Part shown: piece by piece, positions 15,962-25,574 of the stretch
How positions within the stretch are numbered: position 1 is the stretch's first letter
Layout: each line of letters starts with the position of its first letter
Assembly: GCF_019722725.1 (NCBI RefSeq)
Contig: NZ_CP077941.1
Location: 62,001-126,000, forward strand
Direction: 5' to 3'
Length of the DNA: 64,000 nucleotides
Source: Vreelandella profundi
Lineage (GTDB): Bacteria > Pseudomonadota > Gammaproteobacteria > Pseudomonadales > Halomonadaceae
Made by a program: the position numbers and the translations under genes
Notes under the pieces: generated by a model
The model's input: the letters and a program-made list of their open reading frames with translations, nothing else
What the model was told of the DNA's origin: nothing
Databases searched by the model: none

Positions 15962-16777
15962 CTAGCCGCCCAAAAAGCTTTTAGCGACGTCCGGATCAGC
16001 CAGCAGTGCGGCCCCTGTGTCGGTAAAGCGGTTTTGGCCCGCGGCTAGCACAAAGCCTTTATCGGCAATCGCCAACGCCTGTTTGGCATTCTGTTCCACC
16101 ATCAAAATGCCAACGCCTGCGGCATTGATCTGTTTGACGCGGTCGAAAATTTCATTCATGTACAGCGGTGAAAGCCCGGCGGTGGGCTCATCGAGTAACA
16201 GCAGGCTAGGTTCGGCCATGAGCGCACGTCCCATCGCGACCATTTGGCGCTGACCGCCAGAAAGCTCGCCCGCGGGCTGGCGGCGTTTCTCATAAAGCGG
16301 CGGGAAGAACTCATATACCTGCGCGAGCATTCGCTTGACGTTTTGCGGCTTTAAAAATGCGCCCATCTCCAGGTTTTCTTGCACCGATAGGCTAGGAAAA
16401 ATATTTTTCTCCTGAGGCACAAAGCCCATCCCTCGCTGCACCAGCTGGTTGGGCGGCAAGTTGTGAATCGGCTGGCCGAGGAGCAGGATCTCGCCCTGAT
16501 TGACATGCAAAAGGCCAAAAATTGCCTTGAGCATGGTGGATTTACCTGCCCCGTTAGGGCCGACGATAACGCCAATTTCATCCGCGGCCAGCGTCATGTT
16601 TACCCCGTTAAGGATATTCATGCTGCCGTAGCCGCCGTGCACATCGCGTGCGTCGATTAATGGCCGGTGTGCCGTTTCAATGGTTGAAGCCCCGTCTGTT
16701 GCAGGGCCGATGTTTGCAGGCATAGTGTAAGGCGTCTCTGCTAGGTCACTTACAGGAAGCGACATCATTGTAATCAT
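15962..16777 (-). CDS. livF: ABC transporter ATP-binding protein LivF
   Basis: A 271-residue ATPase. The Walker A GPNGAGKS sits at 73-80, the signature LSGGQRQM and Walker B SLLLLDEPTAGLSP follow, then the switch MVEQN. LivF proteins are usually about 235 residues; here about 37 extra residues precede the conserved start (PLIDARDVHGGYG). A second ATG at 16723 would give 253 residues and may be the real start, as neither site has a strong ribosome-binding sequence. It energises the LivHM permease together with LivG and lies 25 bases after the livG stop. Confidence 0.92.
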   Translation of the reverse strand: MITMMSLPVSDLAETPYTMPANIGPATDGASTIETAHRPLIDARDVHGGYGSMNILNGVNMTLAADEIGVIVGPNGAGKSTMLKAIFGLLHVNQGEILLLGQPIHNLPPNQLVQRGMGFVPQEKNIFPSLSVQENLEMGAFLKPQNVKRMLAQVYEFFPPLYEKRRQPAGELSGGQRQMVAMGRALMAEPSLLLLDEPTAGLSPLYMNEIFDRVKQINAAGVGILMVEQNAKQALAIADKGFVLAAGQNRFTDTGAALLADPDVAKSFLGG

Positions 16778-16802
16778 TGGGTGTGGCTAGATTAGGTCAC
16801 GC

Positions 16803-17573
16803 TCAGGCGGCATCGGTGCCAAAGTACGCTTCGATGACTTCAGGGTTAGTCTGAATATCGCTAATGTGGCCTTCCACCATGACGCTGCCTTGAGCCAGCA
16901 CAATGACCGGGTCACACAATCGGGCAATCATCTCCATGTCGTGCTCAATGACTAAAAAGGTGTAGCCCATCTCACGATTCAAACGCTCAATATTGCCTAT
17001 TAAATCGCCCAGCAGCGTACGGTTTACCCCGGCGGCGATCTCATCTAAGAGCACGACTTTGGCATCGCTCATCATGGTGCGGCCTAGCTCAAGCAGCTTT
17101 TTCTGCCCGCCCGACAAATTACCCGCCAGCTCGTTACGCACGTGATGAAGGCCAACGAAGTCGATGACCTCCAGCGCGCGGCGGCGCACCTCGGCTTCTT
17201 CGCGGCGCACCGTGGCAGGCCGTAACCACGCGCTAAACAAGTCCTCACCGGCCTGTTTGGGCGGCACCATCATCAGGTTTTCCAGTGCGCTCATCTGGCT
17301 AAACTCATGGGCAATCTGAAAGGTGCGCAGCAATCCTTTATGAAACCGCTGGTCGGCGCTGAGCGCGGTTATATCCTCACCATCAAGCAGCACACGACCG
17401 CTGTCGGGCGATAGTGAGCCGGCAATCAGATTAAACAGCGTCGATTTGCCCGCGCCATTGGGGCCAATCATGCCGGTAATAGAGCCTTTCTCTACTTGAA
17501 TAGAGCAGTCGTTAATCACTTGTAAGCCGCCGAACGCTTTGTTGACTCGCTGTACTTCAATAAGAGGGGTCAT
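16803..17573 (-). CDS. livG: ABC transporter ATP-binding protein LivG
   Basis: A 256-residue ATPase with Walker A GPNGAGKST (37-45), signature LSGGQKKLLELGR, Walker B KVVLLDEIAAGVN and the switch-region VIEHDME. The insert EEAEVRRRALEVIDFVGL and the long Q-loop region are typical of LivG rather than LivF. It works with LivF on the LivHM permease. It starts 49 bases after the stop of the NSS symporter gene on the same strand, close enough for co-transcription. Confidence 0.93.
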   Translation of the reverse strand: MTPLIEVQRVNKAFGGLQVINDCSIQVEKGSITGMIGPNGAGKSTLFNLIAGSLSPDSGRVLLDGEDITALSADQRFHKGLLRTFQIAHEFSQMSALENLMMVPPKQAGEDLFSAWLRPATVRREEAEVRRRALEVIDFVGLHHVRNELAGNLSGGQKKLLELGRTMMSDAKVVLLDEIAAGVNRTLLGDLIGNIERLNREMGYTFLVIEHDMEMIARLCDPVIVLAQGSVMVEGHISDIQTNPEVIEAYFGTDAA

Positions 17574-17622
17574 GGTGTCTCCACGCGATGCAGGCGGCTA
17601 AGAAGCCGCCTGCGCATTGTTA

Positions 17623-19068
17623 TTAAGTTGTTTGTCGTGGTTTTTTGAGCCACCGCTGGCTGGCAGCAAAGGCGCCAACGATCAGCAGCGCGCCAAAGGT
17701 GGGGATAAGATAGCCATTCACCTGGGGAATCGTGCGTAAAAACACAAAGGCGACCGCAGCGGGCGCAACAAAGCGCACGAGGAACCGCCAGCATTTAAAC
17801 CAAGTGACGTTGGTGCCCAATTCTTTCATGACTTCGCTTTGGGTCAGCGCCCAACCCGCAAACAGGGCAATCATCAGGCCCCCGACGGGCATAAAGATAT
17901 TGGTCAGCAGCTCAATGAAATCAAACGCAGTGCGCCCAAAGAGAAGGTGGAAAATCGTACCCTTGGCCCACACGTTAAAGCTCACGACGGTTAATAGCCC
18001 CATCGCCCAGGCGGCGGTGGCCATAATAGCGACCGCCTGCGGGCGGGTCATATCAAAGCGCTCCACCAGAAAGGCCGCCACCGGCTCAATAAGCGAAATG
18101 GACGAGCTGATCGCAGCGCCAAGCACCAATATAAAGAACACGCCGCCCACCAGCGCCCCCAGCGGCATGTTGGAGAACGCTAACGGTAAGGTAACAAACA
18201 TAAGCCCAGGGCCTTGTCCTGTTTCCAGGCCTGCGCCAAATACCAGCGCGAAAATAGCTAAGCCGGCCACCATCGCCACGGCGGTATCAACAATGGCCAC
18301 GGCAAAGGCCGTGCGGGTCAGCGAGACGTTGCTGGGCATATAGGCGCCATAGGCCATGATCGCCCCCATCCCTAGGCTCAGGGTGAAGAATGATTGCCCC
18401 ATTGCCTGAAGCCAGCCCTCTAAGCTGAGGTCGGCAAGATTGAAGGTGAACAAGAACGTTGCGGCGGCGCCCACGTCACCATTGATCACGCTGTAGGCCA
18501 GCACTACCAGCAGAATCACAAACAGCGCGGGCATCATGATGCGTAGCCCGGCTTCGATGCCGTTATGAATGCCCATGCCGACGATAAGCGCCGAGGCGGC
18601 AATAAATATAGTGTGGTAGAGCGTCATCAGGCCCGGTGCCGCCAGCAGCGCGTCAAAGCCTTGGCTAATCGTTTGCGCGTCGGCCCCGACGAGTGAGCCG
18701 GTGAGCATCAGCCAGGTGTAGTGAATCGCCCAGCCGGCAATCACGGAGTAGAAGCTTAAAATTAAAAAGGCAGAGACCGCGCCCAGCCAGCCAATCGATT
18801 CCCAGGCGCGGGAAGTGCGGTGGGTTTTAGTGAGGTGGCGCATACCCATAATTGGGCTTTGGCGGCTGGTGCGCCCAAGCATGATTTCGGCAATCAGAAT
18901 AGGAATACCGACCGCAAAAATCGTCAGCGCGTAAACCAGAATAAAAGCGCCGCCGCCGTTTTCACCGACCAGATAAGGAAAGCGCCATAGATTGCCCAGG
19001 CCGACGGCAGAGCCAACGGCGGCCAGAAGAAACGTGCCTTTGTGCGTCCAGACGTTATGACCGCTCAT
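17623..19068 (-). CDS. Sodium-dependent neurotransmitter-symporter-family (NSS/SNF) transporter
   Basis: A 481-residue membrane protein with about eleven to twelve hydrophobic helices. The N-terminal segment FLLAAVGSAVGLGNLWRFPYL is the sodium and substrate site of the NSS fold (as in LeuT and MhsT), followed by NGGGAF. Helix 6 and 8 sequences (SFFTLSLGMGAIMAYGAY, SSSISLIEPVAAFL) carry further sodium-site residues. It should import an amino acid with sodium. The ATG at 19068 (MSGHNVWTHKG) is preferred over the upstream reading. It heads the livGFHM run, suggesting that a secondary and a primary amino-acid transporter share one transcript. Confidence 0.9.
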   Translation of the reverse strand: MSGHNVWTHKGTFLLAAVGSAVGLGNLWRFPYLVGENGGGAFILVYALTIFAVGIPILIAEIMLGRTSRQSPIMGMRHLTKTHRTSRAWESIGWLGAVSAFLILSFYSVIAGWAIHYTWLMLTGSLVGADAQTISQGFDALLAAPGLMTLYHTIFIAASALIVGMGIHNGIEAGLRIMMPALFVILLVVLAYSVINGDVGAAATFLFTFNLADLSLEGWLQAMGQSFFTLSLGMGAIMAYGAYMPSNVSLTRTAFAVAIVDTAVAMVAGLAIFALVFGAGLETGQGPGLMFVTLPLAFSNMPLGALVGGVFFILVLGAAISSSISLIEPVAAFLVERFDMTRPQAVAIMATAAWAMGLLTVVSFNVWAKGTIFHLLFGRTAFDFIELLTNIFMPVGGLMIALFAGWALTQSEVMKELGTNVTWFKCWRFLVRFVAPAAVAFVFLRTIPQVNGYLIPTFGALLIVGAFAASQRWLKKPRQTT

Positions 19069-19288
19069 GGGTAAGAGTGTCCAGGTTTGGGTGCAAGAAC
19101 GGGGATAAGTATCCAAACACCTGTATGAATATCGATAGGCCAGCGTGCCGTGGACGCGCCGAAGCTAACGTTACTGTGCGATAGAATGCGCCGTCTTTCC
19201 AGAGCACTAGCGTTTAGGTTGCGTTAAGGGGAGTGGCTTGGCAATTGGCTAGCGGTTAATGAAACCTTGAAAAGCGCGGCGTACAGGC

Positions 19289-19315
19289 ACAAAAAAGCCC
19301 GCTTGCGCGGGCTTT
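19289..19315 (-). terminator. Rho-independent terminator of typA
   Basis: On the minus strand a 9-bp stem AAAGCCCGC/GCGGGCTTT with a short loop runs directly into six T. It lies about 28 bases after the typA stop. The rest of 19069-19342 shows no gene. Confidence 0.88.
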
Positions 19316-19342
19316 CATGGCTTACCTATACGACTAATAGGC

Positions 19343-21193
19343 TTACTTTTTGCTGTAACGCTTGCGCTCGGTTTCTTTCAGCAGCTTTTTACGCAACCGA
19401 ATGTGTACCGGCGTTACTTCGACTAGCTCGTCGGAATCAAGGAACTCGATCGCCTGCTCCAATGAGAACTTCACCGGCGGCGTTAACACGATGTTCTCGT
19501 CGTTACCGGTAGAGCGCATGTTGTCGAGCTTCTTACCTTTAGTGGGGTTAACCACCATGTCGTTAGCGCGGTTGTTGATACCAATCAGCATGCCTTCGTA
19601 AACTTCCGTGGCGTGATCGATAATCAGCTTGCCGCGCTCTTGTAGTGCAAACAGCGCGTAGGCAAGGGCTTTACCGTCGACCATCGAGACCAGCACACCG
19701 TTACGACGCTCGATAGAGGCATCAGGCTTTAACTGACCGTAATGATCAAAGCGGCTAGTCAAGATGCCGGTGCCCGACGTGAGCGTCAAAAACTGGCCGC
19801 GGAAACCGATCAAGCCACGCGCAGGAATAATAAAGTCGAGACGCACTCGTCCTTTACCATCGGGCAGCATGTTGGTCATCTCGCCTTTACGATAGCCCAG
19901 CTCTTCCATGATTGAGCCCTGATGCTGCTCTTCACAGTCGATGATGACTTCTTCGTACGGCTCTTGCTTCTCGCCGTCGATTTCTTTGATGATAACTTCT
20001 GGGCGGCCAACGGCCAGCTCAAAGCCTTCACGACGCATGGTTTCGATCAGCACCGAAAGGTGCAGCTCGCCACGGCCCGACACTTTGAATTTCTCAGGGG
20101 TTTCGCCCTGTTCAACGCGCAGTGCTACGTTGTGAATCAGCTCTTGCTCAAGGCGATCCTTGATATTACGGCTGGTCACAAACTTACCGTCTTTACCCGC
20201 AAACGGTGAATCGTTGACCTGGAAGGTCATCGAAACGGTCGGTTCGTCAACAGACAGCGGCGGCAGTGCCTGGACATTCGCAGGATCACACAGGGTGTCA
20301 GAAATCGACAGATCATCGATGCCGGTGATGCAAACGATGTCGCCTGCGGTGGCTTCGTTGGTCTGCACACGCTCAAGACCCATGTGCGTCATGACCTGGC
20401 CGATTTTGCCCTTGCGTACGTTGCCGTCAACGCCGATCACTGAGATCTGCTGATTCGGCTTTACCGCGCCGCGCTTGATGCGGCCCAGGCCGATAACGCC
20501 TACGTAGCTGTTGTAATCCAGTGCAGAGATCTGCATCTGGAAGGGGCCATTAAGCTCAACTTGAGGCGGCTCAACGATATCGACGATGGCTTGGAACATG
20601 GGGTCCATGTTGTCAGCCAGCGCGTCAGGATCCATACCGGCAATGCCGTTTAGGGCAGAGCAGTAGATGATCGGGAAGTCGAGCTGTTCGTCGGATGCGC
20701 CCAGGTTGTCGAAAAGATCGAAAATCTGGTCGATAACCCAGTCAGGACGAGCGCCGGGGCGGTCAATTTTATTGACGACCACGATCGGCCGAAGGCCCTG
20801 GGCGAACGCCTTTTGAGTTACAAAGCGAGTCTGCGGCATCGGACCATCGACGGCGTCTACTAATAGTAGTACCGAGTCGACCATCGACATAACGCGCTCA
20901 ACTTCACCGCCGAAATCGGCGTGCCCAGGCGTATCCACGATGTTGATGTGGTAGTCATTACCGTGGCTATCTTGCCACTGGATGGCCGTATTCTTGGCCA
21001 AAATAGTAATGCCGCGCTCTTTTTCCTGATCGCTTGAGTCCATGACGCGTTCTTGACCTTCCGCTTTGCGGTCAAGAGTGCCGGACTGGCTCAGGAGTTT
21101 GTCGACCAGTGTCGTTTTGCCGTGGTCAACGTGGGCAATGATCGCTACGTTGCGCAGGTTATTAACCGCGCTGGAATTTTGCTGGTTTTGCAT
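19343..21193 (-). CDS. typA: Ribosome-associated GTPase BipA/TypA
   Basis: A 616-residue translational GTPase. The G domain has AHVDHGKTT (20-28), the switch region [26 protein letters not shown] and [10 protein letters not shown]. The C-terminal half carries the BipA-specific [14 protein letters not shown] and [12 protein letters not shown] segments and a basic end ([18 protein letters not shown]). BipA binds 70S ribosomes and supports 50S assembly and stress adaptation. ATG 21193 places the conserved [10 protein letters not shown] near the start; a longer reading to 21274 is unlikely. It is transcribed divergently from birA. Confidence 0.96.
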   Translation of the reverse strand: MQNQQNSSAVNNLRNVAIIAHVDHGKTTLVDKLLSQSGTLDRKAEGQERVMDSSDQEKERGITILAKNTAIQWQDSHGNDYHINIVDTPGHADFGGEVERVMSMVDSVLLLVDAVDGPMPQTRFVTQKAFAQGLRPIVVVNKIDRPGARPDWVIDQIFDLFDNLGASDEQLDFPIIYCSALNGIAGMDPDALADNMDPMFQAIVDIVEPPQVELNGPFQMQISALDYNSYVGVIGLGRIKRGAVKPNQQISVIGVDGNVRKGKIGQVMTHMGLERVQTNEATAGDIVCITGIDDLSISDTLCDPANVQALPPLSVDEPTVSMTFQVNDSPFAGKDGKFVTSRNIKDRLEQELIHNVALRVEQGETPEKFKVSGRGELHLSVLIETMRREGFELAVGRPEVIIKEIDGEKQEPYEEVIIDCEEQHQGSIMEELGYRKGEMTNMLPDGKGRVRLDFIIPARGLIGFRGQFLTLTSGTGILTSRFDHYGQLKPDASIERRNGVLVSMVDGKALAYALFALQERGKLIIDHATEVYEGMLIGINNRANDMVVNPTKGKKLDNMRSTGNDENIVLTPPVKFSLEQAIEFLDSDELVEVTPVHIRLRKKLLKETERKRYSKK

Positions 21194-21427
21194 GCTGGGA
21201 GAGAACTCTTGTGAACACCCGTTTGTCCACGGGTCGGAAAATGCGGGTCGCAAGGGCTGGCAAATGCCGACCATCTTGGCTCAGGGCTTGCGTCCAACGA
21301 TTATTCTACCATGTTGAAGGCGTCGCTGATATTACTGGCGCACTTATCGACCTTAGTCGCCCCCAGGAAAGTTTTCGGACGGCGGCTCCATCCGCTAGAA
21401 TAGCGCTTTTCCCACTGGGGCAGGAGC

Positions 21428-22435
21428 ATGACCATCGGTAATCTGATGCGTTTATTAAGCGATGGCGAGGTTCATTCTGGCGAGCAGCTGGGTGAAACGC
21501 TGGGTATTTCTCGTGCTGCGGTGTGGAAGCAGTTAAAAAAATTAGAAGTGCTGGGCGTCGATATTATCGCAGTAAAAGGCCGCGGCTATCGACTCTCGCA
21601 GCGGCTGGAGCCCTTAGAGGGCGCCAAAATTGTTGAGCGGCTGCCTGCGCAGGCGCGTCATCACCTGACGCGGCTGTTTGTTGAAGACCAGCTACCCTCC
21701 AGCAATGAGTATCTGCGCACGCGCTTTGAGCAGGGTGCTGGGCATGGCGAGGTGTGCTTGGTTGAACTGCAAACCGCCGGGCGCGGCCGGCGTGGGCGCG
21801 TTTGGTCGACGCCCTGGGGGCAAAGTCTCATGCTTTCGCTAGGCTGGCGGTTTGAATCTGGTGTTGCGGTGCTGGAAGGGCTGAGTCTGGCGGTAGGCGT
21901 GGTCGTGGCCCAGGTGCTTGAGCAGCACGGCGTAGCGCCGAAGTTGAAATGGCCGAACGATATTCTGCTCTCTGAGCAGGCGGACGCGGGCGATGCTACC
22001 TCGCACAGTGAGCTTGGCAAGCTGGCCGGTATTCTTATCGAAGTCACGGGCGATGCTGGCGGCCCGTGTGAGGTAGTGATCGGCATGGGCATGAATCTAT
22101 GGCTACCGGCGGCCCAGCGTGCCGCGATTGATCAGCCCGTAGCGGCGCTTTTCGAGCGCCTGCCCGATATCTCGCGTAACCAGCTGGCCTCTGATGTGGT
22201 AGCGGGTTTATTGTCCATGCTGGCTGATTTTGAGCGCGTCGGCTTTAGCGCTTGGCGCGATGGCTGGAATGATCGCCATGCCTATGCGGGGCTGCCCGTT
22301 CGCGTTATTCAAGGACAGCAAATCAGTGATGCCGTCGCCGGGGACGTGGATGAGAGTGGTAATCTATGGGTTACTGAAAATGGTCACTCTCGACGCCTGG
22401 CTGGCGGTGAGATCAGCGTGCGTAGGCGTTTATGA
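21428..22435 (+). CDS. birA: Biotin--protein ligase / biotin operon repressor BirA
   Basis: A 335-residue bifunctional protein. Residues about 1-60 are a winged helix (SGEQLGETLGISRAAVWKQL, KGRGYRL) for operator binding. The catalytic domain has the GRGRRGR biotinyl-AMP loop followed by VWSTPWG, KWPNDILL and GKLAGILIE. It activates biotin to biotinyl-AMP and attaches it to acetyl-CoA carboxylase BCCP; with the HTH present it is probably also a biotin repressor. A second ATG five codons downstream is possible because CAGGAG is very close to the first. The stop overlaps coaX as ATGA. Confidence 0.95.
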   Translation: MTIGNLMRLLSDGEVHSGEQLGETLGISRAAVWKQLKKLEVLGVDIIAVKGRGYRLSQRLEPLEGAKIVERLPAQARHHLTRLFVEDQLPSSNEYLRTRFEQGAGHGEVCLVELQTAGRGRRGRVWSTPWGQSLMLSLGWRFESGVAVLEGLSLAVGVVVAQVLEQHGVAPKLKWPNDILLSEQADAGDATSHSELGKLAGILIEVTGDAGGPCEVVIGMGMNLWLPAAQRAAIDQPVAALFERLPDISRNQLASDVVAGLLSMLADFERVGFSAWRDGWNDRHAYAGLPVRVIQGQQISDAVAGDVDESGNLWVTENGHSRRLAGGEISVRRRL

Positions 22436-23271
22436 TTCTGGATCTTGATATCGGCAATACGCTGTCTAAATGGCGGCTGAAGGATGCCGAGAGTAGCGAG
22501 ATACGTTCGCGCGGAGCGGTTTGGACGCGTGAGGAGTGGCGTCCCGGGGCCGATATCCCCGATCTTGATGTCGTCGAGGCGGTGCGTATTTCCAGCGTGG
22601 CACGAGCGGCGGTGTTAGAAGAGACGGTCGCGTTATTGCGTCGCCGCGTTCGTCATGTGCATGTCGCCCACTCTACGTATGAAGCGCTGGGCGTCATTAA
22701 TGGCTATGAAGAGCCGGGGCGCTTGGGCGTCGATCGCTGGATGGGGGCGCTGGCCGGCTATCAGCTGGCCGGTGGCTGCTGCGCGGTCGACTGCGGCAGC
22801 GCGATTACTATCGACTTTGTACTGCCAGGCGGCAGCCACCTCGGTGGCTATATTATTCCCGGCCTGCGGCTGATGAAAGAAAGTTTAAAGCTGGGCACTC
22901 GCAACGTGGCGATTGATCCGGAAAGCGAGGCCGATGAGCTGCTAGAGCCGGGCCGGCGGACGGTTGACGCTGTGAATCACGGTATCTATATGGCGGCGGT
23001 CAGTGCGATCAACCGCATTTATAGCGAAGTGTGCGACCAGGAAGGCATTGCGCTGCCGATGCTGCTAACCGGTGGCGATGCGCGGGTAGTATCGCGGGGC
23101 GTGCAGGTGCCGCATGCGGTATGGCCCGATATGGTTTACGGCGGATTAGAAGCCTGTTTTCCGATGACCTTGGCTGAACGAGCGGGGAAAATGTCCGGTG
23201 CGCCGCGAGTGCCTGAACCCGTTTCGCTAGAAAAGATTCGCGCAGGACTTGCATTCTCAATGCTGCTTTGA
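22432..23271 (+). CDS. coaX: Type III pantothenate kinase
   Basis: A 279-residue ASKHA-fold kinase for the first step of coenzyme A synthesis. MILDLDIGNTLSKWR has the phosphate-binding DIGNT at 6-10; YEEPGRLGVDRWMGALAG and DCGSAITIDFV are diagnostic of CoaX; GGYIIPGLRLM and LLTGGDA complete the set. Type III enzymes need a monovalent cation and resist CoA feedback. It overlaps birA by 4 bases, the usual birA-coaX pairing of pseudomonads and halomonads. An imperfect hairpin (23308-23332) follows but lacks a T run, so its end signal is unclear. Confidence 0.95.
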   Translation: MILDLDIGNTLSKWRLKDAESSEIRSRGAVWTREEWRPGADIPDLDVVEAVRISSVARAAVLEETVALLRRRVRHVHVAHSTYEALGVINGYEEPGRLGVDRWMGALAGYQLAGGCCAVDCGSAITIDFVLPGGSHLGGYIIPGLRLMKESLKLGTRNVAIDPESEADELLEPGRRTVDAVNHGIYMAAVSAINRIYSEVCDQEGIALPMLLTGGDARVVSRGVQVPHAVWPDMVYGGLEACFPMTLAERAGKMSGAPRVPEPVSLEKIRAGLAFSMLL

Positions 23272-23361
23272 CAGAATGCAGCGCGCTCTAGGGCGTGTCA
23301 CAGGCGCACTGCTTTGCTAATAGCGATGCAGTAAGCTTTGATAAATAAGTGGTTATCTGGC

Positions 23362-23389
23362 TTGACACTGTGATAGAGGTTGGCATAAT
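23362..23389 (+). promoter_or_regulatory. Sigma-70 promoter of the tRNA cluster
   Basis: A perfect -35 TTGACA (23362-23367) and -10 CATAAT (23384-23389) are 16 bases apart, with the tRNA-Tyr gene starting 13 bases later. A GC-rich stretch follows the -10 box, as expected of a stringently controlled stable-RNA promoter. Confidence 0.8.
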
Positions 23390-23402
23390 GTGCCGCCACG
23401 TT

Positions 23403-23486
<84 letters not shown>

Positions 23487-23561
23487 GAATTATATGTTAT
23501 TGACTGTTTTCGATGAGATTACTTTCGATAATATAGAATGAAAAGCCGGTAGCGGGCACGG

Positions 23562-23590
23562 TTTACAGCCTAGAATTACCAAGCTGTAAA
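23562..23590 (+). repeat. Inverted repeat in the tRNA-Tyr / tRNA-Gly spacer
   Basis: TTTACAGC (23562-23569) and GCTGTAAA (23583-23590) are perfect 8-base inverted copies with a 13-base loop. No T run follows. It could be a processing or attenuation hairpin between the two tRNAs. The rest of this 145-base spacer holds nothing I recognise. Confidence 0.5.
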
Positions 23591-23631
23591 TTGGCAGAGC
23601 GGCGCAGCGGGTTGTCATTCAAGACAGGTTC

Positions 23632-23705
23632 GCGGGCGTAGTTCAAAGGTAGAACCTCAGCCTTCCAAGCTGATGGTGCGGGTTCGATTCCCGCCGCCCG
23701 CTCCA
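23632..23705 (+). tRNA. tRNA-Gly (TCC)
   Basis: A 74-base tRNA with acceptor GCGGGCG/CGCCCGC, anticodon TCC at 23664-23666, T loop GGTTCGATTCC and encoded CCA. It reads GGA/GGG glycine codons. Confidence 0.97.
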
Positions 23706-23719
23706 GTTTTATGTGTTTC

Positions 23720-23794
23720 GCTCATGTAGCTCAGGGGTAGAGCACACCCTTGGTAAGGGTGAGGTCGACGGTTCAATTCCGTCCATGAGCTCCA
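23720..23794 (+). tRNA. tRNA-Thr (GGT)
   Basis: A 75-base tRNA with acceptor GCTCATG/CATGAGC, anticodon GGT at 23752-23754, T loop GGTTCAATTCC and encoded CCA. It starts 14 bases after tRNA-Gly. In E. coli the equivalent thrT is followed directly by tufB; here a terminator follows. Confidence 0.97.
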
Positions 23795-23804
23795 TATTGC
23801 GAAG

Positions 23805-23829
23805 AAAGCGAGCCAAGCTCGCTTTTTTT
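23805..23829 (+). terminator. Terminator after tRNA-Thr
   Basis: A 9-bp stem AAAGCGAGC/GCTCGCTTT with a CAA loop runs into seven T, starting 11 bases after tRNA-Thr. It closes the Tyr-Gly-Thr transcript. Confidence 0.9.
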
Positions 23830-23957
23830 GTCTCTGCAGTTAGGCGAAGATTGGTGCCTGAGTGCAGGGTAGGGGTTGCCAGGAGTGGTTTTCTCCGCTA
23901 CCATGGCGCCCGCTGTTGTCTAGGCGTTTTGTAAAGCGCTTGTGCAGCAGACGATAC

Positions 23958-24033
<76 letters not shown>

Positions 24034-24104
24034 ACCTTCCCCAGGTTGGCATGTTATTTTCCAGAATTCCTTTACTGTAGCTGCACCCTAAGGAGTCTCG
24101 TTTT

Positions 24105-24488
24105 ATGAAGCCTGGTTCTGTAAAGCACGGTACCGAGGTGCAACAGGCGCGCCATGACGGGCTCAAGTGGGCAGCGGTTATAGCGCTGCTTGTCGTTGCT
24201 GTCGTTGGTAATACCTATTTCGCCGATATTGGCCTGCTCTACCGCGTCATTGGCGTAGTTGTGTTGTGTGCGATTGCGGGTTTGATCGCGCTGGCCACTA
24301 CCAAAGGTCGTGATTTAGTAGAGCTAGCCGTTAGCGCCAAGAAAGAGATTCAGCGCGTTGTATGGCCGACCCGTCCTGAAACCATTCAGACCACAGCCAT
24401 TGTGCTTGTTGCTGTCGTGGTGGTGGGGCTTATGTTGTGGTTGATCGACACTCTTCTTGGCTGGGCGATGTCCGGCGTCATTGGTTAG
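24105..24488 (+). CDS. secE: Preprotein translocase subunit SecE
   Basis: A 127-residue inner-membrane protein with three hydrophobic segments (about 22-42, 44-64 and 94-118), the long gammaproteobacterial form. The amphipathic helix before the last segment, [22 protein letters not shown], is the conserved SecE clamp that holds SecY. AAGGAG precedes the ATG. It completes the SecYEG channel with SecY (encoded in the spc operon of this window) and starts the secE-nusG pair; nusG begins 8 bases after its stop. Confidence 0.96.
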   Translation: MKPGSVKHGTEVQQARHDGLKWAAVIALLVVAVVGNTYFADIGLLYRVIGVVVLCAIAGLIALATTKGRDLVELAVSAKKEIQRVVWPTRPETIQTTAIVLVAVVVVGLMLWLIDTLLGWAMSGVIG

Positions 24489-24496
24489 GAGTTTTC

Positions 24497-25030
24497 ATGT
24501 CCAAACGTTGGTACGTCGTTCACGCATATTCTGGGTTTGAAAAGCATGTCATGCGCTCACTGATTGAGCGTGTGAAGATGTATGGCATGGAAGATCGCTT
24601 TGGCGAAATTCTAGTGCCGACAGAAGAAGTCGTCGAAATGCGTGACGGTAAGCGACGCAAGAGTGAGCGTAAATTCTATCCCGGCTATGTATTGGTCGAG
24701 ATGGAAATGGCCGACGAAACATGGCACCTGGTTAATGAAACTCCGCGCGTCATGGGCTTCATTGGCGGTACCAAAGAAAAGCCGGCGGCTATTACCTCTC
24801 GCGAAGCGGATGCTATTTTGCTGCGCGTTAAAGATGGTACTGACAAGCCGCGGCCCAAAACAATGTTTGAGCCGGGTCAGTCAGTGCGTGTTGTCGACGG
24901 TCCGTTTGCCGATTTCAACGGCGTCGTTGAAGAAGTTAATTATGAAAAGAGTCGCCTGCAGGTCAGCGTGCTGATCTTTGGGCGCTCTACGCCTGTTGAG
25001 TTAGAGTTTTCTCAGGTTGAAAAAGAGTAA
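24497..25030 (+). CDS. nusG: Transcription termination/antitermination factor NusG
   Basis: A 177-residue protein. The NGN domain starts [16 protein letters not shown] and contains [14 protein letters not shown]. The C-terminal KOW domain includes [24 protein letters not shown]. It binds RNA polymerase to suppress pausing and links it to Rho or the ribosome. ATG 24497 follows TTAGGAG; the longer frame upstream overlaps secE and is not used. The last 19 bases, including the stop, are repeated just downstream. Confidence 0.97.
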   Translation: MSKRWYVVHAYSGFEKHVMRSLIERVKMYGMEDRFGEILVPTEEVVEMRDGKRRKSERKFYPGYVLVEMEMADETWHLVNETPRVMGFIGGTKEKPAAITSREADAILLRVKDGTDKPRPKTMFEPGQSVRVVDGPFADFNGVVEEVNYEKSRLQVSVLIFGRSTPVELEFSQVEKE

Positions 25031-25054
25031 GTTCGCAGGTTGAGAAAGAGTAAG
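25013..25054 (+). repeat. Tandem duplication of the nusG 3' end
   Basis: The 19-base segment beginning CAGGTTGA and containing the nusG TAA (25013-25031) recurs at 25036-25054 with one mismatch, period 23. The second copy lies outside the gene, in the nusG-rplK spacer. Confidence 0.85.
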
Positions 25055-25140
25055 CACGATATTCGTGCGAGGCGGCTTAATAGTCGGCTCGCTGGTACCG
25101 GGGAGCCTTCGGGCGTTATTACCCAATTGGAGTAAAAACG

Positions 25141-25572
25141 ATGGCCAAGAAAGTACAGGCTTACATCAAACTGCAGGTTGCTGCAGGTAAAGCCAATCCA
25201 AGTCCGCCGGTAGGCCCAGCACTGGGTCAGCACGGCGTGAACATCATGGAATTCTGTAAAGCGTTCAACGCCGCGACTCAAGAAATTGAGCCGGGCCTGC
25301 CGACGCCAGTCGTGATCACTGTCTACTCAGACCGTAGCTTCACGTTCGTCACCAAAACACCGCCTGCTGCCGTGCTGCTGAAAAAAGCCGCTGGTATCAA
25401 GTCGGGTTCCGGTGAGCCGAACAAGAAGAAAGTCGGTACCGTTACGCGTGAGCAGCTTGAAGAGATCGCCAAGACTAAAGAGCCTGATTTAACAGCTTCT
25501 AATCTCGACGCCGCAGTGCGCACCATTGCTGGCAGTGCTCGCAGCATGGGCCTAAACGTGGAGGGTCTCTGA
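25141..25572 (+). CDS. rplK: 50S ribosomal protein L11
   Basis: A 143-residue protein of the GTPase-associated centre. The N-terminal domain has [23 protein letters not shown], whose prolines form the thiostrepton-site hinge; the C-terminal RNA-binding domain ends [14 protein letters not shown] stands upstream of the ATG. The rplK-rplA spacer is only 2 bases, so L11 and L1 are co-translated; L1 is the usual autogenous repressor of this pair. Confidence 0.98.
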   Translation: MAKKVQAYIKLQVAAGKANPSPPVGPALGQHGVNIMEFCKAFNAATQEIEPGLPTPVVITVYSDRSFTFVTKTPPAAVLLKKAAGIKSGSGEPNKKKVGTVTREQLEEIAKTKEPDLTASNLDAAVRTIAGSARSMGLNVEGL

Positions 25573-25574
25573 TC

